Shown here one piece after another: positions 35,545 through 45,905 of a DNA stretch of 64,000 bases (positions are counted from its first letter, which is position 1; each line of letters starts with the position of its first letter). A program made the translations under genes and the position numbers. Source of the DNA: Desmodus rotundus (taxonomy: Eukaryota; Chordata; Mammalia; Chiroptera; Phyllostomidae); NCBI RefSeq assembly GCF_022682495.2, contig NC_071388.1:11561171-11625170 (forward strand), given 5' to 3'. The notes beneath the pieces are model-generated. The model searched no databases. It was given only the letters and a program-made list of their open reading frames with translations, and had not been told where the DNA came from.

Positions 35545-35756
35545 TAAAGATTTTATTTATTTACTTTTAGAGAGAGGAGAAGAGAGGAAGAGAACCACCA
35601 ATGTAGGAGAGAAACATTGATGGATTGCCTCTCCTGCACCCCCAACCGGGGACCTGGCAGTCAATCCAGGCGTGTCCCCTGACTGGGAATGGAACTGGTG
35701 ACCCTTCAATTTGTGGGATGATGCCCAAACCACTGAGCCACAACAGGTCAGTCTGG
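35545..35756 (-). repeat. Ves-type SINE, antisense
   Basis: AG-rich tail region at the left, 'CCCCCAACCGGGGACCTGGC', 'GACTGGGAATGGAACTGGTG', 'AAACCACTGAGCCACAACAG'. Target duplication ACAAAAACATTTTT (35531-35544) against ACAAACACATTTTT (35757-35770), one mismatch. The overlapping 69-75-codon frames are not genes. Confidence 0.92.
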
Positions 35757-35770
35757 ACAAACACATTTTT

Positions 35771-37639
35771 AAACTTTAAAGGAAAGGAATACATCGGACC
35801 TCACAATGCAGAAGTCCAGGTCACAGGCTGCTTTTGACCTGATGGTGCCCAGCGACAGTGACTCACATCCTGACTCTCATCCTGCCCTCCCCACCCCCCC
35901 CCAACACTGTGTGAGCCGTTCTCTCAGGCAGCATCTCACTGAATGCTGGAGCAAAGCTCTTAGGTTCCCAGCATAATACCATGGTGGGCAAACTAACACC
36001 TCCCGTGGGCAGTTCTAACAAAGAGCCTAAGGAATAGTGCAGCGCTGCCATGTGTGACGTGTTCATCTCTGCAGCCACGTTCGGTCCCGAGCAAAGTCAT
36101 GGCGACTTAGGGAGGACGGAGCAGGATCAGCACCATCCAAACAAGATGACCTGAGGGTGGAGGCACTGGTTTCTCAAGAAATAGGGCTGATATTTCCAAA
36201 AGAAATGAGAAGGGACACTGAACAGACAATAACATCAGAGATTCACAGGGAGGAGCTTTTAATTCTCTTCCAGTACTGTCTGCAATTTCTACACCATCAG
36301 TGGCATTATTCACTATCCTGATGTAATGTACTGTATTAGTTGTTTTTTTCTAAATTATGATAAAAATGAACAATTTAATGTTCCCTGTCTGGCTAATTGC
36401 ATTTTCTTTCAAAGCATGCTAGTGTGTTTTAATCAAACAGGGTTAGAGAAAGTGGACGCTTCACTCTTACATTTTTTCTTAAATCCTTTTTGTTTTCCTT
36501 TACCGTTGCTCTGTGACTAGGAGTGAGGTCGGGGTAGGAAGCCCAGCCCAGGGCTTCCAGCTCCCGAAAGGTAGGGGCTGGGGCAGACAAGCACTTGCCT
36601 CAAAGAAGGAAGATATGAATATGGTGACTGAGACCTTATCTGCTTAGGCTTCAAGAGAAATTCTTCCTTGGGTTTCTTCTTTGTACTATTCTCATCATCA
36701 CAGTGGTAAGATTCCAAGAGCCAAGATCAGCTGCTTGGGGTCAGGGCTTGGGGAAAGAAGGCCAGGAAAGAATTTGGTCAGCCCCTAAAATATGTGTCAT
36801 AAGTTGTAGAATCTCTTGTTATGCAATAAGATAAAAGACTGACTACATAGGGTTTTAGACACAGCCCCGGTTAGTGATAGTCTGTCCTCTGTGTTTACCC
36901 TCTCCTCCCACTTCTATAATCAGAGCAGAGCTGGTTGAGGATTCTGAGTGTTTGTCATTTATGTGTCTTCTCCGATGACAGAAGACTAGTCATAGAAGTC
37001 CCCCTCTATGTGATGTCACAAAGAAAAGAAGCTCTCTATGGAAAGAGGTATATACTTAAAAGAAAAACAAAAGAAAAAGAAAGAAAGAAGAAAAGAAAAA
37101 AGGAATAAAAACTTAAGTATAAAGAGCTTTTCTTAAGCATAAAAAATCAGGGTAAATATTTAGTATTCTATTTGCTTTGTGGTTTCTTGAACAACTTTAA
37201 AAGAAACATTTTCCATTGAGAGAATGTTTTCATGGGTGATTTAAAAAAATAAATTGAAAACCAAAGAATGTTTTTAGATAGTTTAGTCAGATTTTAAAAA
37301 TTCTATTTGCATAATATTAAATAATTTAATTCCCTGTGCTTATATTACATTCCAACTTAACAAACAAGGCAAAAAATGACTTTTTTAGTGGTGCTTAATC
37401 TACACATCCTATTTATGTTTTCATGAGTGACTCAAGGAGTATTTACTTTGGAAGCATGGGAAATGAATAATAGTTAGAAAAAAAGATTTGAAACCCTCAA
37501 TTAAGACCACCGTATGTCAAAAAGAACTTAAATTTGAAAGAAATATATTCACCATAACATAAAAAACAGTTTTACTATGGTTCTACTCATATTAATTACT
37601 GATAAAACATATGGCCTTAATCTGAATGTCGATGACATT
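35771..37639. other. Unassigned; GC-richer left part
   Basis: 35771-36320 is GC-richer with short frames on the minus strand (68-71 codons) but no recognised protein. 36500-37050 is mixed. 37060-37105 is an imperfect AAAG tract and the rest is AT-rich. No gene supported. Confidence 0.4.
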
Positions 37640-38800
37640 CTCAATTTATCATAGAAAAAAAGAACTTAGGCAGGAAAATCTCAGATATTCCATGAAACAA
37701 TATTTTCATTGATATGTCCCCTAGAGCAAAGGATTTAAAGGAAAAATAAACAGATAGGACTTCATCAAAATAAAAAGCTTCTGCATGTCTAAAGAAAACA
37801 TCAGCAAAATGAATAGGGAACCAACCGTATGGGAAAATATATTTGCAAATGATACCACAGACAAAGGTTTGATCTCCAAAATATATAAAGAACTCACGTG
37901 ACTCCACACCAGGAAGCCAAGCAATCCAATTAAAAAATGGACAAAGGACCTGAACAGACACTTCTCCAAGGAGTACATACAGAGGGCCTGGAGACATATG
38001 AAAGGATGCTCAGCATCACTGGCTATCAGAGAGATGCAAATTAAAACCACAATTAGATATCACTTCTCACCAGTCAGAATGGCTATCATACCCAAATCAA
38101 CAAACAACAAGTGCTGGAGAGGTTGTGGAGAAAAGGGAACCCTAGTGTACTGTTGGTGGGAATGCAGACTGGTACAGCCACTGTGGAAAACAGTATGGGA
38201 TTTCCTCAAAAATCTAAAAACAGAACTCCCTTTTGACCTGGTAATTCCACTGCTGGGATTATACACTAAGAATCCTGAAACACCAGTTCAATAGAACCTA
38301 TGCACCCCAATGTTCATAGCAGCACAATTCACAATAGCCAAGCACTGGAAACACCCTAAGTGCCCATCAGTAAATGAGTGGATCAAAAAACTGTGGTACA
38401 CTTACACAATGGAATACTATGCAGCAGAAAGAAAGAAGGAGCTCCTACCCTTCATAACAACATGGATGGATCTGGAGAGCATTATGCTGAGTGAAATAAG
38501 CCAGGAAGTGAAAGACAAATACCATATGATCTCACCTACATGTGGAACCTAATCAACAAAACAAACAAGCAAGCAAAATATAACCAGAGACATTGAAATA
38601 AAGAACAAACTGACAGTAACCAGAGGGGAGGGGGCAGGGGGATAACGGGGGAAAGAAGGGGAAGGGTTGTCAAGGAACATGTATAGAGGGCCCATGGACA
38701 AGCTAAATGGGAGTAGGATTGAGGGTGGAAGGTGGGGGTGGGTGGAGCGATGGAGAGTGGTGGAGGGGGGGAACAATTTAGAAAAAAAGAAAAAATAACC
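37640..38800 (+). mobile_element. 5'-truncated LINE-1
   Basis: The last part of ORF2 followed by the bat LINE-1 3' UTR and an A-rich tail ('TTTAGAAAAAAAGAAAAAAT' near 38777). The 3' UTR is G-rich ('AGAGGGGAGGGGGCAGGGGG') and shares with the fragment at 55485 the series GGGGGAAAGAAGGGGAAGGG. About 1.16 kb of a normal 6-7 kb element. Confidence 0.93.
37650..38552 (+). pseudogene. LINE-1 ORF2 C-terminal remnant
   Basis: Translates in pieces as the ORF2 C-terminal domain, which lies beyond the reverse transcriptase and holds the Cys-rich region: '[18 protein letters not shown]', '[20 protein letters not shown]' and 'LWYTYTMEYYAAERKKELL'. One frame runs 37998-38294 and another 38310-38552, so a stop and a shift interrupt it. 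The endonuclease and RT domains were never inserted (5' truncation). It cannot make protein. Confidence 0.9.
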
Positions 38801-40339
38801 AATGATTTGATACATTTGCATATACGTTCTTAGTTTTTGATTTACCATTTATTACTCAGTCTGCAAAATTGTTTCTGGAAAAACATATAAAATGAGTTTA
38901 TGTATTGTTACAAGCTTCAATTGTAGATTTGAAGAACAATTTAACATATTATATTATTTTTTAAAACATTATTTTAATACTTTCTAGAACATGGAATACC
39001 AAATAATGAATGTCATAATATTACTATATTGATTATTGAGCCTACATTACTACATTTATAATTATATTAAATATATTGTTTTTATACAAATAGATAATTC
39101 TAAGCTGTTTAATAATCTAAACTTGTTTAAAAATAAATATTTACTTTGAGATATTTTTCCCCACACTACCGATTTTGAGGGAAACTTTTGAAAACATTAT
39201 TAGGAAACGTCATGCAAAAAGTACTTTGTAGTGAGAGTTAAAACATGTAGATGTATCTTGGTAATTACAATATTCAAGGCAGAAATTGACTTTAAGACAC
39301 TTACTTTGGTTTAGCATAGAAGGGGATAACTGGAACAAGAAACTTCTTTCCCACTAATAGCAAGTCTGTTCAATAACTGAAATTTACAGGCAAATAACTT
39401 TCCTCTACTTAACATAACTGAGATTTGGTCAATCTCATTCTCCTATAAGTGGATGAGATCATAAAAACTGATAAGAACCTGTAAATAGTAGAAATTCATT
39501 TAATTCTTTTGCCTGTAAAGATGGAGGAATAGACTATGAAATATATGATATCACTGAGATTTTAGCAATATCTTTGAAAGAAATGCCATAAACTTGTGCA
39601 TAATAAAGATTAAAAACAGAATTCACTAAATGGTTCAGTCCATATCAACTACAGTAATTTACTACATTAACTTAAAAGTAGAAAATAAGTATAGTTGAAT
39701 TGTGAAAGATTCATTTTTACATATAAACAAATACTTAATAATAGCTTTTCCTGCTAAATATCTTATTCCCTCTGGTTTTAGCTCAAAAAAATGATTAACA
39801 ATTTGTATGAGTTACTGTTTACAACCCAACCCCTATGAAGATTTCATGATAAGTTGTCATGTTGAGTCAAATTAATGGCTTACATAATCAAGTGTTTTGT
39901 TTCTGAATGACACCAAAGGACATTTAATTAAGATGGGGGACAAAATTGGCCATAGTACTTCTCCCTGGAGAGTCCTATTTGTATTTTTTTCATCCAAAAT
40001 AAATTCTCTCTTTAGCTTAGTTTTTCTTGAGCCAGTTCCTTTGTTATGTCAAAATATTTTTCATAACCTTTCCATTTTTCTGTAAAAAATACTCATGTGT
40101 ACACAACTTACACACACATGTGGATGCTCTACTATTCACACTTTTTTTTGCCCTCTTAAAAAATTTATGTATGGACAGGCTAGCATGAGTTTTCCATGAC
40201 TGGCAGTAATTTATATTTGCTTAAGTGTTTTTTTTTTTTTTTGATCCCTTGTTAGACTTTTATCCAAGCTTCTTAGACCTCAAGAGTTATCACACAACAG
40301 TTTCTATTAATTAAACAAAAGAGATAGATTCTTAGTTCC
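38801..40339. other. Unassigned AT-rich sequence
   Basis: No gene or named repeat over 1.5 kb; long AT-rich stretches and a T12 tract near 40229. Confidence 0.4.
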
Positions 40340-40610
40340 TTAAGGGTCCTGTAACAAAATTTCCCAGGCTGAGTAGGTTACTAACAGAGACCTTTAGTTC
40401 TGGAGGCTGCAAGAGCGAGAGCAGGGCGACAGCGTGGTCAGACTCCAACTGATGAGCCCTGGGGTTTCCTTCCTGAGGGCACCGATCGTGTTCATAAGGG
40501 CTCCCCCTTCAATGACGTAATCAGATCCCAAAAGACCCACTTCCTACCACCATCACTGTGGTCATCAGGATTCTGGCATGTGAATTTTGGGGGACACAAG
40601 CATTCAGGCC
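40340..40610 (-). mobile_element. MST/MLT1-type MaLR LTR, antisense
   Basis: Minus strand reads 'TGTCCCCCAAAATTCACATG' near its start, 'GGTAGGAAGTGGGTCTTTTG', 'CTTGCAGCCTCCAGAACTAA', and ends 'TTTTGTTACAGGACCCTTAA'. This is the MaLR LTR order, with some internal loss. Confidence 0.75.
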
Positions 40611-40965
40611 AAGCAGATGCATAGAGGCTGATAGCTTTTTGCGTAGAAGACAAGGGTGGGAAGAAGCATCTCAGGAAAGCTCTCAATAGGAACTGACTCT
40701 TGAGTGACACACTGAAGGACGTGTAGAGAATCACTGGGTAAGTAAGGCCAGTAAACGCCAGGTGGAGGAATCCCCTTGTGCAATGTAAGGGAACTCAAGG
40801 CATGTTCAGGAAATCACAACATTCTTTAAGTGAGTACAATATAAGGTGCATTAAGGTTGTACAACTGGAAATGTACAACTGGAAAATATAGTTATTCAGT
40901 GCTATCTTTACCAGTGTTTCTCAAACTATTATAATTAGGAATTATACTTTAATTTGTAACCCAGG
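40611..40965. other. Unassigned spacer
   Basis: No gene. Contains a 14-15 base direct repeat around 40857-40886 (TGTACAACTGGAAA, then again with a slightly different end). Confidence 0.4.
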
Positions 40966-41056
40966 ACATACATATATATATGTATATATGCATATGTATA
41001 TATACATATATGTGTGTGTATATATATAATCTATATCTTTATCTTTATCTTTTTAG
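40966..41056. repeat. (TA/TG)n and (TTTATC)n tract
   Basis: Alternating TA/TG stretch with short palindromes, followed by ATCTTT repeats. It abuts the end of the MaLR provirus. Confidence 0.85.
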
Positions 41057-41530
41057 ACACAGGCAAACCTTGATTTGCACGGTCAGTTTGGCTCTATAGG
41101 TCAGAAATCTGAGACAGGTCTCACTGGGCTGAAATCTCACCAAGTCCCTGAGTATTGGTAGGAAGGTTATTTCTTTCTGGAAGCTCTCAGAGGGACATCT
41201 TTTTCCTGGCCTTTTCCAGTTTCTAGAGACCACCCACATTTCTTGGCTTATGGCACCTGCTTCCTTCTTCAAAGCCATCAATGGCGGGTCAAGTTCTTCT
41301 CACACTACCGTGTTTCTGGCCCTGTGACAGAAGGAAAACTGGAAAAGGTTTTATGCTTATTAAGGCTCCCATGATTAGACTGGACCTACTTGGATAAGAA
41401 TCTGCCTATCTCAAGTTTCTTACTCTTAATCACATCTGCAAAATCCCCTTTGTCATATAAGGTAACCTATTTATAAATTCTGGGAACTAGGATATGGACA
41501 TCATTGGGGTGTTATTATTCTATTCAGTAC
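41044..41530 (-). mobile_element. 3' LTR of MaLR provirus
   Basis: Minus-strand LTR: 'GAATAATAACACCCCAATGA', 'TCCATATCCTAGTTCCCAGA', 'GATTTTGCAGATGTGATTAA', and later 'GGTCTCTAGAAACTGGAAAA'. Slightly clipped at the microsatellite. It belongs to the same element as the internal region that follows to the right. Confidence 0.75.
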
Positions 41531-42944
41531 AATTGACATTCCAGTCTCATAAAATTTACATTTTCCAACATGCAAATTCATTCACTGAACCCAAGTTCCT
41601 CAAAAGTCTAACTCATTAATATATAAACTAAGTGTCCAAAAATCTCATCTAAGTCTCACCAGTTCAAAAGTCCCAAATGTCGTCATCCAAATGATCTAAT
41701 TTAGGTATGGATGGAGCTCTGGGTATAATCTACCCTGGAGCACAATTCCCTTCTATTCATGAATCTGTGAAAATAAAGGAACATGCTATCTGCTCCTGAA
41801 AGAGTTGTAGGACCGGCATAGGGTATCAGAGACATTCTGGTTTAAAAAGAAAGAAAATTAAAGGGAGGCACTGATTCCAACAATTTCTATATCCATCTGG
41901 GTAAACTCCATCAGGTTTCAAGGCCTGTGAACGATCCTCTGTGGTTTTCAGCTCCTTACAGGCTCCTGGCTTCTTTCCTTTGAATCATCCTTCCCATTTC
42001 ATGAAATACGGCAGGTGTTTGCCGCTGAATTTATCACCTTGCTTCCTAACAGTAGAATTTTAGGGGTCTGATAACCTCCTTTCCTTTCATAGTTTATCCC
42101 TTATAGTCCAGGATGGCAGTGTCTGTTGTAGCATAAAATTTCCAAGATCCTTGTGGACCTCCCATGTATGCTTTAGAGATTTACTCCATTAGGTAAGAGA
42201 CTGCCACAGATATTTCTTAGATAGTTCTCTAGTTTTGGCTTCTGTTGAGATAACTGAGGAACAACACTCTTAAACTTCTAGATGTCTTCTGTGATTGAGG
42301 GCATCCGAGAGTCACGCTCTCCATCTCTTGGAAGAGCTCTTTGTGTGACTGAGTATTGTGACCTTTTGAAGGACTGGCAGAAGGTTCTTCCAGCCACACC
42401 CTCGGCGTTGTCTTTAGATCATGCATTCCCGCCAGCGTATCTCTTAATTTTAGCATCTTGTGCAATCTGGAGAAGCTGAGAATTTCCCAAATCATCACCA
42501 ACTGGTTCCTTTTTGTTTAATCATTCTTCTCCCCTTTTATCTCCTCCTTGCATTTTACTATAAGCAATACAAAGAAACCAGACTGCTTCATCATCTCTTT
42601 GTTGGAAATCTCAGCAGCTAAATAATCTATGTAATCACTTAGAAGTTTTGTCTTCCACATAGCTGCAGAAGGCAATTCTGCTAAGATTCCTGCCATGATA
42701 GCATCAGGATAACCTTTCCTCCGGTTTTCAATAATGTGTAGCTTATTTCCTTCTGAACCCTCACCAACAGCCCCTGTTACATCCATATTTCCAGTAATAG
42801 TTTATTTGCAATGATTTAGGCATTCGCTAAGGCAATCTATGCTTTGGGAACATGCTCCTCCAAATTCATTCAGGCTTAATCACTGCCCAATCCAAAGCCA
42901 CTTGGACATCGTCTGAGGTATTTGTTACAGCACTATTTCACTCT
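41531..42944 (-). mobile_element. MaLR (MLT1/THE1-type) internal region
   Basis: About 1.4 kb of antisense MaLR internal sequence between an LTR at 41044-41530 and an LTR fragment at 42945-43035. Key signs are the conserved stretch 'TCCAAAGCCACTTGGACATC' plus 'GAGGTATTTGTTACAGCA' at 42892-42930 (start of the internal region in antisense), and the gag-like remnants at 42229-42786. MaLRs are ancient, non-autonomous ERVL-related elements without pol or env. All frames are broken. Confidence 0.7.
42229..42786 (-). pseudogene. MaLR gag-like remnant
   Basis: Two minus-strand open stretches (42517-42786, 89 codons; 42229-42501, 90 codons) resemble the only protein-coding part of MaLR elements, a gag-like frame of unknown function. 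The first carries an 'IENRRKGYPDAIMAG'-like motif that I recall from these elements. They are separated by a stop and a frame change. No intact domain remains. Confidence 0.6.
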
Positions 42945-43035
42945 TTGTTGTGGCCAAAACAAATTTCCACATATGTAGTGGCTTTAAAACACACAAACAT
43001 ATTATCTTGTAGCCAGCAACACCCTCTTCCTAGCA
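42945..43035 (-). mobile_element. 5' LTR fragment of MaLR provirus
   Basis: Antisense LTR end: 'CAAATTTCCACATATGTAGT', 'GGCTTTAAAACACACAAACA', 'TATTATCTTGTAGCCAGC'. Only about 90 bases remain before the sequence leaves the LTR. Confidence 0.7.
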
Positions 43036-43574
43036 ATGCTCCCTGAATAGAATGGAGATGTTCTTTTTTCCCTTAAGGATCAGCTGATGCCCACGTTTTC
43101 TGAGGAACAGAATTAACAGTGATTTTTCTCTTCTCAAAATTCATGTTTTGCTCACAGACTGCACACTATTCTGCATAACTTACCATATGTCCTGCTGTTT
43201 CCTTATTTATCTTTATAATATATGTCCAGTTATTTTAAGGATACAATGAGCTATCTCAAGACAGGGACCGCTGGCATTCCTAGCACGTATGACAGTGATT
43301 TTATATGGTAGCCACTCTGATTCCACTTGTGAATGATGATGAAAAAGCATGACAGCTAACAGGATAGAAAGCAAGAAAGTTTCCCTTGTGAACTGAAAGT
43401 TTTAGAAAGCCAAAATGCTTTCCTAACCCTGAGTGACTATGTGTGTTTTAAGAAATGACAACATTACTCTCTAATTTATAAGTGTAGCTTTTATAAAATA
43501 ATCTTCTGATTAGAGTGTAGGTTGCAATGTATACTTCTCTTTTATGAAAATGTACTGGAAATCTTAGCTTTTCC
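43036..43574. other. Unassigned sequence
   Basis: No gene or named repeat seen. Confidence 0.4.
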
Positions 43575-43930
43575 GAGAGCATGGATGGACCTGGAGATTA
43601 CTATGCTAAGTGAAATAAGTCAGTCAGAGAAAGAAAAATACTGTACGATCTCACTTACAGGTGGAATCCAACCAACGAAATTAACTGATGAACAAAATAG
43701 AAACTGAAGCATGGGTACATGAAGAAACTGACAGCTGTCAGAGGGGAGCAGGTGGGGTGACTGGTTGCAAAGAAGGTGAAGGGATTAGTCCGAAACATAC
43801 ATGACACATAAACACAGACAGTGTGGTGATGGCCAGAGGGAAGGGGAGTGGGGGCTGGGAGGAAGTAGGCAAGGATGGGGAAAATGGGGACTCTTAGAAT
43901 TGTTAAACAATAAAAATAAAGTTAAAAAAA
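43575..43930 (+). mobile_element. LINE-1 3' end
   Basis: Starts in the last ORF2 codons ('ATGGATGGACCTGGAGATTA', 'CTAAGTGAAATAAGTCAGTC') and passes through the G-rich 3' UTR to 'AACAATAAAAATAAAGTTAA' and an A-tail. 5'-truncated. Confidence 0.88.
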
Positions 43931-44479
43931 GCAAATGTGCTCAGTGGCCATAAGTCACCAACACCGACCCCTTGCAGTTTTACGTCTTGATAATTATTAT
44001 ATTTGCATTGACTTCTACATAATAGTCTCTTGTGAATTTTTTTGCTAAGTCAACGATTGCCCTCAAGGAACAGATATTGTCTCTAGTTAGCTTTGCAGCC
44101 AAGCTATTTCTTAGAATTACACGCAGAAATGCACTGATGTGAGAGCCAGACTCCTAAAATGGTCCGTGCTCCAGGGAATAGAGATGGGAGACTTCTTTGA
44201 GATGTTTGCTGGCACCACGAGACTCTCGATGCTGCCGGCGTGGCTGTTATGAATAATTCCTTAACTGCACACGATGTTCTTAACTGCTGCATGCTCCCCA
44301 TTCCAGAGTCAAAGTTCTAGGCAGGAACATCCGATTGGCCAAGCGTGTCCGGAGGTGAGGAGAGTAAATATCTCAAAGGGAGGAAGTGTATTTGTCAGCT
44401 AAGGAGCCCAAAAATGGCAATCGTCCATGAAACCAAGGTAGACTTTCTGCTGCAAAGCGAGGCCAACTCTCAAGTACCT
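43931..44479. other. Unassigned sequence
   Basis: No gene or named repeat. A 65-codon minus-strand frame at 44104-44301 is featureless. Confidence 0.4.
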
Positions 44480-44518
44480 GGACTTGTATGAAAGGCTGGG
44501 GGCCTTTCATACAAGTCC
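44480..44518. repeat. Perfect 17-bp inverted repeat
   Basis: GGACTTGTATGAAAGGC (44480-44496) and GCCTTTCATACAAGTCC (44502-44518) are exact reverse complements around a 5-base loop, TGGGG. It is too short for a usual microRNA precursor and is not a terminator context in a mammal. It lies outside the repeats I can name. Confidence 0.95.
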
Positions 44519-44949
44519 AAAACAGTTTTTTTTTTCTTTTTCTTTCATAAAATGAGCAGTTCCCCTTGATGGGAAGGCTTTTAAATTTTATCTAGTCTGA
44601 TATTTCTCCATGCTTCAGTTGACTATGGAACAGCAGTAATGACAAAGAATTTCCCTGATGAATAGTCCATTTTGATTGTTTTCTTTTTGCGGGGGGGGGG
44701 GGACAGAGTGGTGCAGATCCCTTTGTGAGTAAAGTAATTCTTGTATTGACCTTTTAGCCTTTCGTACTACTTTCAGAGCTACAGATGAAATAGACCCAAT
44801 TATTCTAAACATAACCTCTTTAAAATGGAATATATGTGTGACTTTTAATTTAAAAGTCATTGTTCCAATGTTATCAGTCCCAGTTGGTTGAACAATAATG
44901 TACTGTTGACTCAGTGCTCCTGCTTCTGCCATTCTCCTTTGACACACAC
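44519..44949. other. Unassigned sequence with G tract
   Basis: No gene. A T9 run at 44527 and a G11-12 run near 44691-44702. The 140-codon minus-strand frame 44615-45037 gets half its length from the minisatellite and is not a gene. Confidence 0.4.
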
Positions 44950-45060
44950 AGACACACCAACATACACAGACGCACCCCCACAGACACACCAACATACACA
45001 GACACACCACCACAGACACACTGACATACACAGACACACCACCACAGACACATGCTCACA
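44950..45060. repeat. 32-bp minisatellite, about 3.4 copies
   Basis: Units at 44950-44981, 44982-45013 and 45014-45045, each 32 bases of the form AGACACACCAACATACACAG plus ACACACCACCAC-like ends, then a partial fourth. CA-rich; units differ by a few substitutions. On the minus strand it yields a Cys/Val-rich artificial frame. Confidence 0.88.
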
Positions 45061-45277
45061 CACACATAGTGCTCTCCATCCCCTCCCCTGCAACACCCCC
45101 CCCATTTGTGATACTGAGAAATGAAAACTTACTCTGGTCTGACAAGTGAATGGTGCAGAGGGGCTAGCATGCTACATTTCTTTGGTACCCTAAGACTGCT
45201 TAGGTTTTTTTGGAGGTCATATAATACTATTCACTCATATTGAGCTTTTTCACATTTGGGTATTTTTTTTTGTAATG

Positions 45278-45905
45278 ACTTTAAAAAAAATTTTATTTTT
45301 AATTGTATTTTTTTCCATGACCATTTATCCCCCTTCTATCCCCCATGCCTACAATCACCACGGTGTTGTCCATGACCATGAGTCCTTTTTCCCTTTTAGG
45401 GTTCAATCCCTCCACCCCGTAAACTCCGCCACCCCCATAGCTGCCAGCCTGCTCTCTATCTGTGAGTCTGTCTCTGTTTTGCTTGTTAGTTCAGTTTGTT
45501 GATTAGATTCCACATTTGGATGACATCATATGGTATTTGTCTTTGTGTGACTGGCTTGTTTCACTTAGCATAATGTTCTCCAGGTCCATCCACGCTGTCA
45601 CAAAGGGTGAAATTTTCTTCTCCTTTGTGGTTGAGCAGCATTGTAGAAATGACCCATAGTCATTTTACCCACTCATCTCCTGATGGACATGGGCTGCTTC
45701 CATATCTTGGCAACTATAAATAATGCTGCAGTGAACCTAGGGGGGTGCTTACGTTCTTTCAAATTAGTGTTTCAGGTTTCTTCAGATAAATTCCGAGAAG
45801 TGGAATCACTGGGTCATAAGGCAGTTCCATGTTTAATTTGTTGAGGTATCTCCACACTGCTGTCCACAGGGCTGCACCAGTCTGCGTTCCCATTTGTTTT
45901 GAAGT
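45278..45905 (-). mobile_element. 5'-truncated LINE-1, antisense
   Basis: T-rich left border, C-rich antisense 3' UTR ('CCCCCATGCCTACAATCACC'), then ORF2 C-terminal antisense sequence ('CACTTAGCATAATGTTCTCC', 'TGGAATCACTGGGTCATAAG'). On the minus strand the frame 45759-46052 ends in 'LNMELPYDPVIPLLGIY', an ORF2 motif. Confidence 0.9.

Noticed and set aside
44615..45037. 140-codon minus-strand frame with Cys/Val-rich start.
   Set aside because: The Cys/Val run is the translated CA minisatellite; the rest has no recognised features.
44950..45060. CRISPR-like regularly spaced repeats.
   Set aside because: The repeats are head-to-tail without unique spacers and the DNA is mammalian.
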